This document shows, piece by piece, positions 39,401 through 48,124 of a stretch of DNA of 64,000 bases. This stretch comes from Agarivorans litoreus (GTDB taxonomy: Bacteria; Pseudomonadota; Gammaproteobacteria; Enterobacterales; Celerinatantimonadaceae). Positions within the stretch are counted from its first letter, which is position 1, and each line of letters begins with the position of its first letter. The notes beneath the pieces were generated by a model, which saw nothing but the letters and a program-made list of their open reading frames with translations, did not search any database and was not told the origin of the DNA. A program made the translations under genes and the position numbers. The stretch is from the NCBI RefSeq assembly GCF_019649015.1, contig NZ_BLPI01000001.1, forward strand, positions 2,785,001-2,849,000, in the 5' to 3' direction.

Positions 39401-40260
39401 TAGATATGTTGCCTCCTATTTCGCTTAGTTGTAATGACTGCCAGTTTGGCGATTATCGTATTGGCAACGTTAAATTGGAGTTGCCAATTGAAAACCAAAC
39501 AATGAAAAACGGCCACTTATCGGTCGATTGGGGGCATAGCCAGCTTACCGCTGCATTGTTTTGGAATAAGCTGAACGAGATAGAGCAAGCGGGCTTTGCG
39601 GGCAATCTTGATAGTTCTAGCTTGGAACTGTTAATCGAAGATTTAGGCCGAGATAGTCCTTTAAAAGGTACCTCGGCTGAGTTCACCTTTGACGTAAATT
39701 GGCAAGATAGTTTACTTAAGCCAAATATGAATAGCCTAAATGGCTCTGTTGAGATGAAAACCGACAAAGGCGTGGTGACTGAAATGAGTGATAAGGGTAG
39801 CCGCTTACTTACGTTGGCTAGCCTAGATACTATTCGCCGACGTTTGCAGCTTGATTTTAGTGATGTATTTGAGAAAGGTCTGCACTTTGATTCGATGAGC
39901 GGAAGTGTTGCTTTTGATAACGGTGTGGCTAATAACCAAGATTTTTTCTTAGATGGCGTTGCTGGAGTAATGCGTGGTAAAGGGGAAGTGGACTTTCGCG
40001 ATGGGAAAATTAATTATCGAGTAAGTTACTCACCCAAAGTAACTTCTAGTTTACCGGTACTGGCTGCATTTTTGGTTACACCTGCGACAGGCGTTGCGGT
40101 GTTAGCATTGTCTAAGTTATTTGAACCTGTGGTAGAGGTGGTTACGCAAATTAATTTTGCCCTTACTGGTAACCTAGCCGAACCTGAGCTCATTGAGCTT
40201 GAACGAGTGAAGCAAGAAATCAAAGTCCCTGATGAGTTTAGGGCAAAAGAGTCGCGCTAA
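36412..40260 (+). CDS. yhdP: AsmA-like inter-membrane lipid transport protein YhdP
   Basis: This 1282-residue protein has an N-terminal membrane helix (about residues 15-36) and a very long periplasmic region of repeated beta strands, closing with the C-terminal AsmA_2-type domain near residues 1090-1260. In E. coli, YhdP works with TamB and YdbH to move phospholipids to the outer membrane. Length and the position after rng match. It starts 4 bp after rng, and its stop overlaps the next start (TAATG). Confidence 0.92.
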   Translation: MATPLRRGARKCWYGLAILLVIIAVCLSIARGILSFASNYKDDLAQWLVADQDAELRIGQLSARMRNFRPMLVFEDTEVAIGKNRKTRFSVGALMLELDLWETLEQRRVVFKDLVLDEFHLKLSVDPGNGSSSRDFSQSYQAISDVFLGQLEKFSLTNSLIELGLPEHSMNFDIASLDWVNKGHLHQGNGEILVGQDWQNGQVSFRVDLLGDASNVDELTGKLFAKVEHLNLQALRKLLGGAAQHLESDINLSLWAEFGADQQQRWVSQWQQSQLRWGKQNSQVMNIDSGLIQGLKVADKWRIDKLPWQLSINDKSTDFSLQGLASKQHHAWRLAGFELAIWSPLLAILEDSESDIAWSKLLTGGQLNHLDIDYIQATKQLRYQAELVDLSTKGQSFIPSLTHLNAQVLGDTQHAQLRLQQQGDFHLGVQFDETWTIEQLESDIAIHFADPEFSLRSQYTHLVTPELDFVGKWSLTWPKDGAWPVLSLMANAEIKDAGKAYWYYPEVMPDKVFSYLKDALVGGQAKHSQVLWYGQLDNYPYDANNGIFQAFVPLDNATFKFDPDWPALQELQLDLLFQNDGLFMESNRARLGKVPAQRISASIPKFQSYSELFITGKVAGSAASVQDYLLQSPIDALSDSLTQLPLSNGDVSGEIYLNIPLYDADVEVNGHVDFNGNNIDVKPAGMSLSQIKGRLYFQNETLRTNNLSALWRGMPLDIKFNTQAIDDDYLLSFDLGGRWPLDEVQRAFGLPLAEYLSGNLNWQGDLDIHLKPESQFEYKGDFRSELLGLALTLPEPIQKRPAETWPTALSITGNASSTKLQLESNQLISGFAQIDFVEEKKKLKYALLNLGADNDLLWQGEGLAMSFEFSQLDMQPWLSWSKEQIKFTPEKPETNYTNVSLAIPPLMFIRGAVDEAQLLGQTFNNFNIAYLPRSKTQLQIESDQLIASIAAPEKPSVEQAVKVNIEKAQLSELDFSKLDKAPEQHSRQTEKANRSLLDMLPPISLSCNDCQFGDYRIGNVKLELPIENQTMKNGHLSVDWGHSQLTAALFWNKLNEIEQAGFAGNLDSSSLELLIEDLGRDSPLKGTSAEFTFDVNWQDSLLKPNMNSLNGSVEMKTDKGVVTEMSDKGSRLLTLASLDTIRRRLQLDFSDVFEKGLHFDSMSGSVAFDNGVANNQDFFLDGVAGVMRGKGEVDFRDGKINYRVSYSPKVTSSLPVLAAFLVTPATGVAVLALSKLFEPVVEVVTQINFALTGNLAEPELIELERVKQEIKVPDEFRAKESR

Positions 40261-41084
40261 TGAAGTTAATTGCGTTGCAAATGACCTCAAATGGTCTGGT
40301 TGCCGACAACCTAAAACAGGCAGAAGCTTTATTGCAACAGGCTAATCCTAGGGCCGGTGACTTAGTACTTTTACCTGAGAACTTCGCTTGTTACGGTGGC
40401 GGCGATAAGGCCTATATGTCTATCGCCGAGCATTTAGGCAAAGGGCCTATTCAAACTTGGCTTAGCCAACAAGCCCAGTTATATGGCATTTATTTGGTGG
40501 CTGGTAGCGTGCCTACTAAAGCTGAAGAACAGCATCGTTGTTACACCACCAGTTTGGCCTTCTCACCCATTGGAGAACTATTGCAGCATTATCACAAGCT
40601 ACACTTGTTTGATGTGGATGTGGCTGACAACGTGGGGAGTTACCGAGAATCAGACAGTTTTGTTGCTGGTGAGCAGCTCGCTTGGTTTGATATGGGCGCA
40701 ATTCGAGTAGGAATGGCGATTTGTTTTGATTTACGTTTTCCCTACTTATTTCAGCTGCTGCGTCAACAGGGCTGTGATATTGTATTACTTCCTGCTGCAT
40801 TTACTGCATTAACTGGGGAAGCCCACTGGCAAGCGCTACTGCAAGCCAGAGCCATAGAAAATCAACTCTATTTGGTGGCCGCCAATCAAACAGGAACACA
40901 CGAAAATCAACGCCAAACTTGGGGACACTCAATGATTATTGATCCCTGGGGGCGTTGTTTAGATCTACAGCCAAGCGGAACGGGGCCAGCAAGAGCCGAT
41001 TTTAATCCGCAGCTATTACAGCAAGTTAGGGACCGGATGCCCGTGCCGTTGCATGGTCAATTACAACTAGGGTGGAGAGAATAA
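40260..41084 (+). CDS. Carbon-nitrogen hydrolase (Nit/omega-amidase family)
   Basis: This 274-residue nitrilase-superfamily enzyme has the catalytic triad Glu40 (LPENF), Lys113 (YHKLHLF) and Cys155 (ICFDLRFP), all visible. This form is closest to Nit1-type amidases that repair deaminated glutathione, but substrate cannot be read from the sequence. The ATG overlaps the yhdP stop. The yhdP-nit-tldD order is common in gammaproteobacteria. Confidence 0.88.
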   Translation: MKLIALQMTSNGLVADNLKQAEALLQQANPRAGDLVLLPENFACYGGGDKAYMSIAEHLGKGPIQTWLSQQAQLYGIYLVAGSVPTKAEEQHRCYTTSLAFSPIGELLQHYHKLHLFDVDVADNVGSYRESDSFVAGEQLAWFDMGAIRVGMAICFDLRFPYLFQLLRQQGCDIVLLPAAFTALTGEAHWQALLQARAIENQLYLVAANQTGTHENQRQTWGHSMIIDPWGRCLDLQPSGTGPARADFNPQLLQQVRDRMPVPLHGQLQLGWRE

Positions 41085-41089
41085 ACACT

Positions 41090-42535
41090 ATGTCGTTTGA
41101 AAAAGTCAGTCAGTCATTACTGGTGCCAGGAGGCATTGGCCAACAAGAGCTAAGTATGGCGCTGACCGAAGTGGCAAAACACCAAATTGATTATGCTGAT
41201 CTGTTCTTCCAACATAGCCGCCACGAATCGTGGGTGCTGGAAGACGGTATTGTAAAGGAAGGAAGCTATAACATTGAGCAAGGCGTAGGAGTTCGCGCAA
41301 TAAGTGGCGAGCAAACCGGTTTTGCCTATTCCGATGTGATTAATAACAGCGCGTTGCTACAAACTTGCCAAGCAGCACGAGGCATCAGCTCAAAAGGTGT
41401 AAACGCCAAGATTAAACCTTTTAGTAAAGTCACTGCTGAGCAGTTTTATCAAGCTGATAACCCCTTAGTTAGCCTGTCTAATCAGCAAAAAATTGCTTTA
41501 TTAGAGCGAGCAGACAAATATGCACGTAGCTTGGATCCTGCGGTTACTCAGGTAATTGTTAGCTTGAGCGGTGTTTATGAAGAGGTATTGGTTGCTGCCA
41601 GTGATGGTACCTTAGCGGCGGATATTCGCCCCTTGATTCGTTTTAACTGTAGTGTACTCGTTGAGCGCAATCAACGCCGAGAGCGAGGTTCTGCCGGTGG
41701 TGGTGGGCGTCGCAACTACAGCTACTTCTTAGAAGAAGTGAATGGCCGTGAGCGAGCCATGGGCTTTGTGGACGAAGCAGTGCGTCAAGCCTTAGTAAAC
41801 CTAGAGGCGGTAGATGCCCCAGCTGGTTTAATGCCAGTAGTGCTAGGCGCCGGTTGGCCTGGTGTATTACTGCACGAAGCAGTTGGGCACGGTTTGGAAG
41901 GTGACTTTAATCGCAAGGGCTCTTCTGCCTTTAGTGGTTGTATGGGGGAGCAAGTGGCCTCAAGTCTATGTACCATTGTTGATGATGGAACCTTGGGGCA
42001 ACGTAGAGGTTCGGTAAATATTGATGATGAAGGTACCCCAGGACAATACAATGTATTGATCGAAAATGGTGTACTAAAAGGCTACATGCAAGATAAGCAC
42101 AATGCTCAGCTTATGAATACTCGCTCAACCGGTAATGGTCGACGCGAATCTTATGCGCATTTACCCCTACCGCGTATGACCAATACCTATATGTTGCCTG
42201 GCGAAAGCGAACCAGAAGAACTGATTGCCTCGGTGAAAAAAGGGATCTTTGCGCCTAATTTTGGTGGCGGACAGGTGGACATTACTTCAGGTAAATTTGT
42301 ATTTTCCGCTTCAGAAGCTTACTTAATTGAAGATGGGAAGATTACCGCGCCAATTAAAGGTGCAACACTGATTGGTTGTGGACCCGAAGCGATGCAGCAG
42401 GTATCCATGGTTGGTAATGACCTCGCTCTTGACCAAGGGGTTGGGGTATGTGGCAAGGAAGGCCAAAGTGTGCCAGTTGGGGTTGGTCAACCCAGTGTTA
42501 AACTTGATGAGTTAACGGTTGGCGGTACGGCGTAA
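41090..42535 (+). CDS. tldD: Metalloprotease subunit TldD
   Basis: This 481-residue protein is the catalytic half of the TldD/TldE protease that trims microcin B17 and degrades CcdA-like unfolded peptides. The zinc motif HEAVGH is at residues 262-267. ATG 41090 is used because it follows a GGAGAGA site; an in-frame GTG at 41072 lies before that site. Its partner pmbA (tldE) is about 1.2 kb downstream on the same strand, separated by yjgA on the other strand. Confidence 0.96.
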   Translation: MSFEKVSQSLLVPGGIGQQELSMALTEVAKHQIDYADLFFQHSRHESWVLEDGIVKEGSYNIEQGVGVRAISGEQTGFAYSDVINNSALLQTCQAARGISSKGVNAKIKPFSKVTAEQFYQADNPLVSLSNQQKIALLERADKYARSLDPAVTQVIVSLSGVYEEVLVAASDGTLAADIRPLIRFNCSVLVERNQRRERGSAGGGGRRNYSYFLEEVNGRERAMGFVDEAVRQALVNLEAVDAPAGLMPVVLGAGWPGVLLHEAVGHGLEGDFNRKGSSAFSGCMGEQVASSLCTIVDDGTLGQRRGSVNIDDEGTPGQYNVLIENGVLKGYMQDKHNAQLMNTRSTGNGRRESYAHLPLPRMTNTYMLPGESEPEELIASVKKGIFAPNFGGGQVDITSGKFVFSASEAYLIEDGKITAPIKGATLIGCGPEAMQQVSMVGNDLALDQGVGVCGKEGQSVPVGVGQPSVKLDELTVGGTA

Positions 42536-42776
42536 ATAAACTGCATAACAGAAAAGGGCCGTAAACCCAAGGCGTTTACATGTTGTGGCCCTATCCGGAA
42601 AGGCAAGCATCGCTTGCTTTTTTGCTTTCTCAGGATAACAAAAATGCAAGGAGTGCCCATCTAGGCCAGTCCTAATAACTTGCTGTATTAAAAATACTTC
42701 CTTGCAGCAAAGAGATTTCAGCCTAACCCGTATTGCGTAGAGCGATACCGCAAGAGTAGGGAGTCGCTGAATATTT
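42536..42776. other. Structured non-coding region after tldD
   Basis: No gene is visible here. A hairpin at 42555-42592 combines AGGGCC/GGCCCT with GTAAAC/GTTTAC. The tldD terminator follows. TGCAAGGA at 42645-42652 and TCCTTGCA at 42699-42706 form a wide inverted repeat. A smaller stem, GTATTGC with GCGATAC, lies near 42730-42753. The dense pairing suggests a structured 3' UTR, a small RNA, or decayed repeat elements. Confidence 0.5.
42603..42623 (+). terminator. Intrinsic terminator downstream of tldD
   Basis: GCAAGC (42603-42608) pairs with GCTTGC (42612-42617) around ATC, followed by six T. It lies 67 bp after the tldD stop and ends the mre-to-tldD plus-strand block. Confidence 0.75.
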
Positions 42777-42937
42777 ATACCAATCGTACTAAGTACCAGT
42801 TCATTCTATCTGGTTAAATACTCGATAACTGCGTTAGAATTTTTGATTGTAGAATAACGACTTATCGAAAAATCTTGCCTTATTCTCGAGTATTTTTCCT
42901 GCGTTATTTCTGATCACTTACTTAGTGTGATGGGTAT
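42777..42937. repeat. MITE-like element with terminal inverted repeats
   Basis: The ends ATACCAATCGTACTAAGTA (42777-42795) and TACTTAGTGTGATGGGTAT (42919-42937) are inverted repeats matching at 16 of 19 positions. Inside, AAATACTCGA (42816-42825) and TCGAGTATTT (42886-42895) are a perfect inverted repeat. No coding potential is seen. Short elements with ATACCAAT-type ends are common between genes in marine gammaproteobacteria such as Shewanella and Vibrio. I infer a non-autonomous mobile element. No second copy was noticed in this window. Confidence 0.65.
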
Positions 42938-42965
42938 TAGGTAATCCTTTAGAAAATTTTTTCCA

Positions 42966-43013
42966 AGAAAAAGGGCGCTGCATGCTGGAATTAACCAGTA
43001 AAACAGCCCCCTT
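42966..43013 (-). terminator. Intrinsic terminator of yjgA
   Basis: On the minus strand AAGGGGGCTG (43013-43004) pairs with CAGCGCCCTT (42980-42971) with one mismatch. An inner CTGG/CCAG stem lies within, and a T-run follows. It lies about 75 bp beyond the yjgA stop. Confidence 0.7.
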
Positions 43014-43086
43014 ATTGCTTTGACTAAAAAGACCTAGACCCACCTTTTGTAAACGTCTTGGCGTAGGCCCTTTTGTTCTTAGCTTA

Positions 43087-43590
43087 TTAAGTGTTTTCTT
43101 TTAAATATTTAGCTAGATCTTGGTGAGCCTTTGCTGGTTTTTCTAGTTCGGCTTCTTTTTTGGCTTGGCGCACTAATTGGCGTAATTTTTGGCGCTCTAA
43201 ATTGGGGTTTTGCTCAAGCAATTGATTTATTGCAGCATCGCCTTCGGCAACTAATAAATCTCGCTGTTTTTCCAATGCCAACTGCGCTTGAGCTTGGTAA
43301 ATGTGCTTGTTGCGGATTTTATCTAAGCCAGCATTTATCGCCTCTTCATTTTCGGTACGCATTACTTTGCCAATGTAATTCATATGGCGACGCGCAGCTT
43401 CTCGCTTGTCTTTTAAGCGTTTCGCTAGGGCAATCGCTTCGCGTAGCGTAGGGCTCATTTCAATGGTGGCTAGCTGCGGGTTGGTGAGCGCAACTAACTC
43501 GGCACCAATTTTTTTCAGCCGATCTGCTTCACGTTTGATTTCAGATTTACTGATCCAATCGTCTTCATCATAGGGCTGTTGATTCTTCAT
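43087..43590 (-). CDS. yjgA: Ribosome-associated protein YjgA (DUF615)
   Basis: This 167-residue, highly charged, mostly helical protein belongs to the DUF615/YjgA family, also called Darp. It associates with the 50S subunit during late assembly. It begins MKNQQPYDEDDW and has long Lys/Glu/Arg-rich helices and no membrane segment. It is divergent from pmbA, an arrangement conserved in many gammaproteobacteria. Its terminator lies in the structured gap before tldD. Confidence 0.93.
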   Translation of the reverse strand: MKNQQPYDEDDWISKSEIKREADRLKKIGAELVALTNPQLATIEMSPTLREAIALAKRLKDKREAARRHMNYIGKVMRTENEEAINAGLDKIRNKHIYQAQAQLALEKQRDLLVAEGDAAINQLLEQNPNLERQKLRQLVRQAKKEAELEKPAKAHQDLAKYLKENT

Positions 43591-43694
43591 TTTTAACTCT
43601 CATGGTACTTTTTTTCATATCTTACCAGTTCTTGGATATGGTCGCTCGATGAGTTTTGTTATGCTAGTGCCATGCATGGAGATGAAGAATAAAA

Positions 43695-45032
43695 ATGAGC
43701 CCTGAAAAACAAGTTAGTCAAGAGTTAAGTCAATTGAAGCAGGCGGTGGAATTCGCCTTGGAACAAGCCAAACAGTTGGGTGCCGATGAGTCTGAAGTGT
43801 CAATTTCAAAGCAAACCGGGATATGTGTAGCGACTCGCGATCAACAAGTTGAGACTTTGGAGTTTAATCACGATGGCGCATTAGGCATTGCAGTATACTC
43901 AGCTAATTGTAAGGGCAGTGCTTCGACTTCAGATTTAAGTCCGGAAGCGATCACAAATGCAGTGAAAGCTGCTTACGATATTTCGCAATACACCTCTAAA
44001 GACTCAGCTGCAGGAATTGCTGATAAAGCGCTTTTAGCTACTGATATTCCAGATCTTGAGTTATTTCATCCTCATCCCTTAGAGCCAGACTATTTTATTG
44101 ATGTAGCTAAGCAGTGCGAAGATATTGCTTTGCGTAACCCACAAATTAAGGCGAGTGATGGCGCTAATATCAATAGTCATTATGGTGTGAAGGTATATGG
44201 CAATAGCCATGGCTTTTTAGCCGGTTATCCTACTAGTCGTCATAGCATTAGTTGCATGTTAATTGCTGGCGAAAAGGAGATGCAACGCGACTATGCCTAT
44301 AGTGTGGCGCGTGACTTTGCAGATCTTGATAGCATTGAAACCATTGCCACTAAAGCTCAGCAAAAAACCTTAGGGCGTTTAAATAGCCAAAAGATATCTA
44401 CTTGTGAGGTACCCGTGGTATTCGACCAAGACGTAGCGAGTGGGCTGTTTGGTCATTTAGTGGGGGCAATTAGTGGTGGCAACTTGTACCGCCGTTCATC
44501 GTTTTTGTTGGATAGTTTAGGCAAGCAATTATTCCCGAGTTGGTTGTCGATTTATGAAGATCCATTTATTAAAAAAGGCTTGTCTAGTACGCCATTTGAT
44601 AGTGAAGGGGTTGCGCCGTCGGCTAAGCACATTATTGCTGATGGCAAGTTAGAAACTTACTTACTAACCAGTTATTCGGCACGTAAGTTGGGAATGCAAA
44701 GTACCGGTCACGCTGGTGGTATCCATAACTGGAAGGTTAAGCACAGTGGCATAACTCGCGCAGAGTTGCTGAAACAAATGGGTACTGGCCTGCTTATTAC
44801 AGAGATGATGGGGCAAGGCGTAAATACGGTAACTGGAGATTATTCACGTGGCGCAGCAGGCTACTGGGTCGAAAACGGTGAAATAGCGTTTCCGGTGCAT
44901 GAGATTACCGTGGCTAGTACTTTACAAGACATGTTTGCCAATATTGTGGCTATCGCTGATGATTTTGATAAAGAAAGCACTATTCAGTCCGGCTCGGTAC
45001 TTATTTCGTCGATGAAAGTAGCGGGTAGCTAG
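43695..45032 (+). CDS. pmbA: Metalloprotease accessory subunit PmbA/TldE
   Basis: This 445-residue protein is the partner of TldD in the hetero-oligomeric peptidase. It shares the U62 fold but lacks the HExxxH zinc motif found in TldD, as expected for TldE. It begins at ATG 43695, 104 bp from the divergent yjgA start. A perfect 9-bp inverted repeat lies just past the stop. Confidence 0.95.
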   Translation: MSPEKQVSQELSQLKQAVEFALEQAKQLGADESEVSISKQTGICVATRDQQVETLEFNHDGALGIAVYSANCKGSASTSDLSPEAITNAVKAAYDISQYTSKDSAAGIADKALLATDIPDLELFHPHPLEPDYFIDVAKQCEDIALRNPQIKASDGANINSHYGVKVYGNSHGFLAGYPTSRHSISCMLIAGEKEMQRDYAYSVARDFADLDSIETIATKAQQKTLGRLNSQKISTCEVPVVFDQDVASGLFGHLVGAISGGNLYRRSSFLLDSLGKQLFPSWLSIYEDPFIKKGLSSTPFDSEGVAPSAKHIIADGKLETYLLTSYSARKLGMQSTGHAGGIHNWKVKHSGITRAELLKQMGTGLLITEMMGQGVNTVTGDYSRGAAGYWVENGEIAFPVHEITVASTLQDMFANIVAIADDFDKESTIQSGSVLISSMKVAGS

Positions 45033-45044
45033 AGGTTATTCTCA

Positions 45045-45078
45045 GCTCTTAACTTGATCGTTCGAGCAGGTTAAGAGC
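45045..45078. terminator. Inverted repeat between convergent pmbA and mgtE
   Basis: GCTCTTAAC (45045-45053) and GTTAAGAGC (45070-45078) form a perfect 9-bp stem with a 16-nt loop between two convergent genes. It could act in both directions, but T-runs are missing on either side, so intrinsic termination is uncertain. Confidence 0.5.
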
Positions 45079-45101
45079 CGTTATGTTGATTCTACTATAG
45101 C

Positions 45102-46463
45102 TTAGGCTAACACTAGGGTAGCCATACCTAAAAAAGAAAATAGCCCCATTACGTCGGTCACGGTGGTTAAGGCCATACCGCCTGCTAGTGCAGGGTCAAT
45201 TTTAAATTTCTTCATTAACAGCGGAATAGTTACTCCGGCTAAACCGGCCAGTGACATGTTAATAAACATTGCCCCAGCAATAATTACCCCTAAGGTCCAA
45301 TCGCCTTTCCAGAGGGTAACTACCAAGGCAATCACCGTAGCCCAGATTATCCCGTTTAACATGCCAATCGCAGCTTCTTTGCCTATTAACCAACGTGAGT
45401 TACCTTCACCAATATGACCCACCGCTAAACCACGAATAACCAAAGCAAGGGTCTGATTGCCAGCAATCCCTCCCATGCTGGGTACAATAGTCATTAAAAT
45501 GGCCAAGGTGGCTAACTGCTCGAGAGTAGATTCAAACATATTGCTGATGGAGGCCGCGACTAAGGCCGCGCACAGGTTTACTGCCAACCAAAAGGTGCGG
45601 CGTTGGGTGCTTTTTATCACTGGGGCAAAGGTATCTTCATCATCGTCCATACCCGCCATTCCCATCATGCTGTGTTCGGCGTTTTCGCGAATAATATCGA
45701 CTACATCATCGATGGTTACCCGGCCTAACAGTTTACCTTGGTCATCAACGACCGGAGCCGAAATCCAGTCGTGGCGTTCAAATAATGCGGCTACGTCATT
45801 TTCGGCCATGGATACATGGATGGTCTCTGCGTTCCCATCCATTACTTCTCGAACATTAACATTGGGATTTACCGTAAGCAGAGTTGATAGTGGAATGTCG
45901 CCCAGTAGCAAGTCATCTTCGTCAACTACGTATAGGGCGTCTGTAGCCTCTGGTAGTTCGCCACGCAAACGTAAGTAGCGCAATACCACATCGATACTTA
46001 CGTCGGCCCGCAAGGTAATGGTATCGGTATTCATGATACTGCCTGCAGTATCTTCAGGATAAGCTAGAGCCGCCTCTACGCGATGGCGGTCTTGGCTATC
46101 CATTTGCTCAAGAACTTCTTGGTATACGCTGTCGGACAGGCTTCTAAGTACATAAGCAATGTCGTCGGTGTCCATGCCTTCAGTTGCAGCTGCCAGTGTT
46201 TCTGGCTCCATTAACTGAAGTACCCCTTCCATTACATCTTCGTTTAGCTCTTCGAGGATTTCACCGTGTTGCTCAGGATCGGTGAGTTGCCATAACACTT
46301 CGCGGCCAGCTGGTGGGCTAGACTCCAAAAGCAGCGCTACATCACAGGGGGGCATTTGATGAAGCATGCGCCTAACATGCACAAACATACCACTGTCGAG
46401 GGCTTGATTTAGCTCCTGTAAGCGTTTGTGCTGATTAGGGTTTAACTCCATCTCTTCTGGCAT
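45102..46463 (-). CDS. mgtE: Mg2+ channel/transporter MgtE
   Basis: This 453-residue protein has the full MgtE layout: an N-domain of helical repeats (about residues 20-135), two CBS domains (about 140-265) that sense Mg2+, and five membrane helices (about 290-450) forming the pore. Conserved segments such as GIAGNQ and the acidic linker after the CBS pair are present. It is the last gene of the minus-strand rpoN-ptsO block, 69 bp after ptsO. Confidence 0.95.
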   Translation of the reverse strand: MPEEMELNPNQHKRLQELNQALDSGMFVHVRRMLHQMPPCDVALLLESSPPAGREVLWQLTDPEQHGEILEELNEDVMEGVLQLMEPETLAAATEGMDTDDIAYVLRSLSDSVYQEVLEQMDSQDRHRVEAALAYPEDTAGSIMNTDTITLRADVSIDVVLRYLRLRGELPEATDALYVVDEDDLLLGDIPLSTLLTVNPNVNVREVMDGNAETIHVSMAENDVAALFERHDWISAPVVDDQGKLLGRVTIDDVVDIIRENAEHSMMGMAGMDDDEDTFAPVIKSTQRRTFWLAVNLCAALVAASISNMFESTLEQLATLAILMTIVPSMGGIAGNQTLALVIRGLAVGHIGEGNSRWLIGKEAAIGMLNGIIWATVIALVVTLWKGDWTLGVIIAGAMFINMSLAGLAGVTIPLLMKKFKIDPALAGGMALTTVTDVMGLFSFLGMATLVLA

Positions 46464-46532
46464 AAGCGATCCCTACTGTTATTTTGCTATGTGCTGCTTG
46501 CTAATTGTAGCTTGGCTTTGTTGTGAATTGGT

Positions 46533-46802
46533 TTATTCTTCATTGAAGTTTGCTTCTATCAGAGCTTGAACAGCGTCTAGGGCAGCTTCTGCATCAGCAC
46601 CTTCTGATACTATGGTTAGGGTGCTTCCTTGCGCACTGGCGAGTACCAATAAACCCATAACACTGGCAGCTGAAGCTGTTTTCTCGCCGTCGATAATGCT
46701 GAGCTCAGCGTCAAATTGCTGAGCCAGCTCAACCAACTTGGTGGCTGGGCGAGCGTGCAGCCCCAATTTGTTTTTAACGACTACTTGTCTAGTGAGCTTC
46801 AA
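46533..46802 (-). CDS. ptsO: Nitrogen-PTS phosphocarrier NPr
   Basis: This 89-residue HPr-like protein passes phosphate from EI-Ntr to EIIA-Ntr. The active histidine lies in the KLGLHARPATKLVEL segment. The start is TTG at 46802, giving the family length, with GGAA about 7-8 bp upstream; no ATG or GTG fits. It overlaps the end of rapZ by 14 bp, so translation is probably coupled. The frame continues upstream in rapZ, but that extension has no support. Confidence 0.88.
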   Translation of the reverse strand: MKLTRQVVVKNKLGLHARPATKLVELAQQFDAELSIIDGEKTASAASVMGLLVLASAQGSTLTIVSEGADAEAALDAVQALIEANFNEE

Positions 46803-47646
46803 GGCGGTGTTCCAAAGTTCGGTGGCGTCGTTGCACCTTGCGCTGTGCGCTAAAGTGGCTAGCCAGTTGTTCAGCCACATACACCGAACGGTGTTGCCCG
46901 CCAGTACAACCAATCGCAATGGTTAAGTAGGCACGATTGTTAGCTTCCAAATGCGGTAACCAAGATTGCAATAGCTGACTAATCTGCTCGATATATTGGG
47001 TAACTAGAGGTTGTGCAGCCAAGTATTCTTGTACGGCTTTATCTAAGCCGGTAAGTGGACGCAGCTCCTCTTGCCAATGCGGGTTAGGTAAAAAACGCGC
47101 ATCAAACATATAGTCGGCATCGTTAGGTACACCATTTTTAAATCCAAAGGATTCGAAAACCAAGATTAGCTGTTGCTGTTGATCGCCTGTAACACGCGAG
47201 CGAATCAAGCCGCTTAGCTCATGTACCGATAAACGGGAAGTATCGATACGCAAATCTGCATTTCTAGAAATGGGGGCTAATAGCTCGGTTTCTGATTCAA
47301 TCGCTTCAGCTAAGGATAAGTTGCTTTGACTAAGCGGGTGTACCCTGCGTGTCTCGCTGTAACGGCGGATTAGCGCTTCATCTTTCGCATCTAAAAAAAT
47401 GCTTAACAGATTGATGTCAGGTCCTGCATCGCGTATTAGCTGTCCTACCGGTGATAACTCATCGGGAAGGTTTCGAATATCAATGCTAATTGCTACTTTA
47501 GAATAGGTTTTTTTTAAGTTGTCGATAAGTGATTGCCAAAGTACAACCGGCAAGTTATCGACACAGTAGTAGCCGAGATCTTCTAATACTCTTAAGGCGA
47601 CGGTTTTTCCTGAACCCGAGCGCCCACTAACGATGATCAGTTCCAT
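46789..47646 (-). CDS. rapZ: RNase adapter protein RapZ
   Basis: This 285-residue protein has an N-terminal P-loop GRSGSGKT at residues 8-15 and the C-terminal domain with a GCTGGQHRSV signature that binds GlcNAc-6-P and small RNA. In enterobacteria RapZ brings RNase E to GlmZ and so adjusts glmS expression. It sits between ptsN and ptsO, the conserved place in the rpoN cluster. Confidence 0.96.
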   Translation of the reverse strand: MELIIVSGRSGSGKTVALRVLEDLGYYCVDNLPVVLWQSLIDNLKKTYSKVAISIDIRNLPDELSPVGQLIRDAGPDINLLSIFLDAKDEALIRRYSETRRVHPLSQSNLSLAEAIESETELLAPISRNADLRIDTSRLSVHELSGLIRSRVTGDQQQQLILVFESFGFKNGVPNDADYMFDARFLPNPHWQEELRPLTGLDKAVQEYLAAQPLVTQYIEQISQLLQSWLPHLEANNRAYLTIAIGCTGGQHRSVYVAEQLASHFSAQRKVQRRHRTLEHRLEAH

Positions 47647-47672
47647 GATAACCCCTAAGGCTGATTAGCCTA

Positions 47673-48116
47673 TTAGGCTACCATGATGTCGTACAATTCG
47701 TCATCACTTTGTGCACAACGAAGTTGTTTACATATTTGCTTATCGTTAAGTTTTTCAGCGACTTGAGCAAGAGTATTAAGATGTTGCTTACATTGATCTT
47801 CGGGTACTAGTAATGCAAATACTAAGTCAACCGGCTTGTTATCAATAGCATCGAAAGAAATGGGGGGATCGCAACGCAAGAAAACCGCAGTGGCTTGATG
47901 TTGGTTGTCAATACGGCCATGAGGAATTGCAATGCCTTGGCCAATACCAGTACTGCCCATCTTTTCTCGATTTAACAAGCTTTCGAAAATGCATTGGGTA
48001 GTAGTATCAAGCTGTTTGGCAGCCAGCTCGCTGACTATTTCTAGGGCGCGCTTTTTTGAAGAGCATTGAACTGCACTTTGAGTGCAGTTCAAGCTAAGTA
48101 CTTTGTTTAGTTGCAT
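47673..48116 (-). CDS. ptsN: Nitrogen-PTS EIIA component (EIIA-Ntr)
   Basis: This 147-residue fructose-type EIIA domain has the active histidine in the motif IAIPHGRID. It regulates potassium transport and nitrogen/carbon balance by its phosphorylation state instead of moving a sugar. It begins MQLNKVLSLN and follows hpf by 8 bp, in the order rpoN-hpf-ptsN-rapZ-ptsO. Confidence 0.95.
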   Translation of the reverse strand: MQLNKVLSLNCTQSAVQCSSKKRALEIVSELAAKQLDTTTQCIFESLLNREKMGSTGIGQGIAIPHGRIDNQHQATAVFLRCDPPISFDAIDNKPVDLVFALLVPEDQCKQHLNTLAQVAEKLNDKQICKQLRCAQSDDELYDIMVA

Positions 48117-48124
48117 AAGGTTGG

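Noticed and set aside
45457-45978. A 173-codon frame antisense to mgtE
   Set aside because: It is a shadow frame with Ser/Thr-rich, low-complexity composition opposite a clear MgtE domain.
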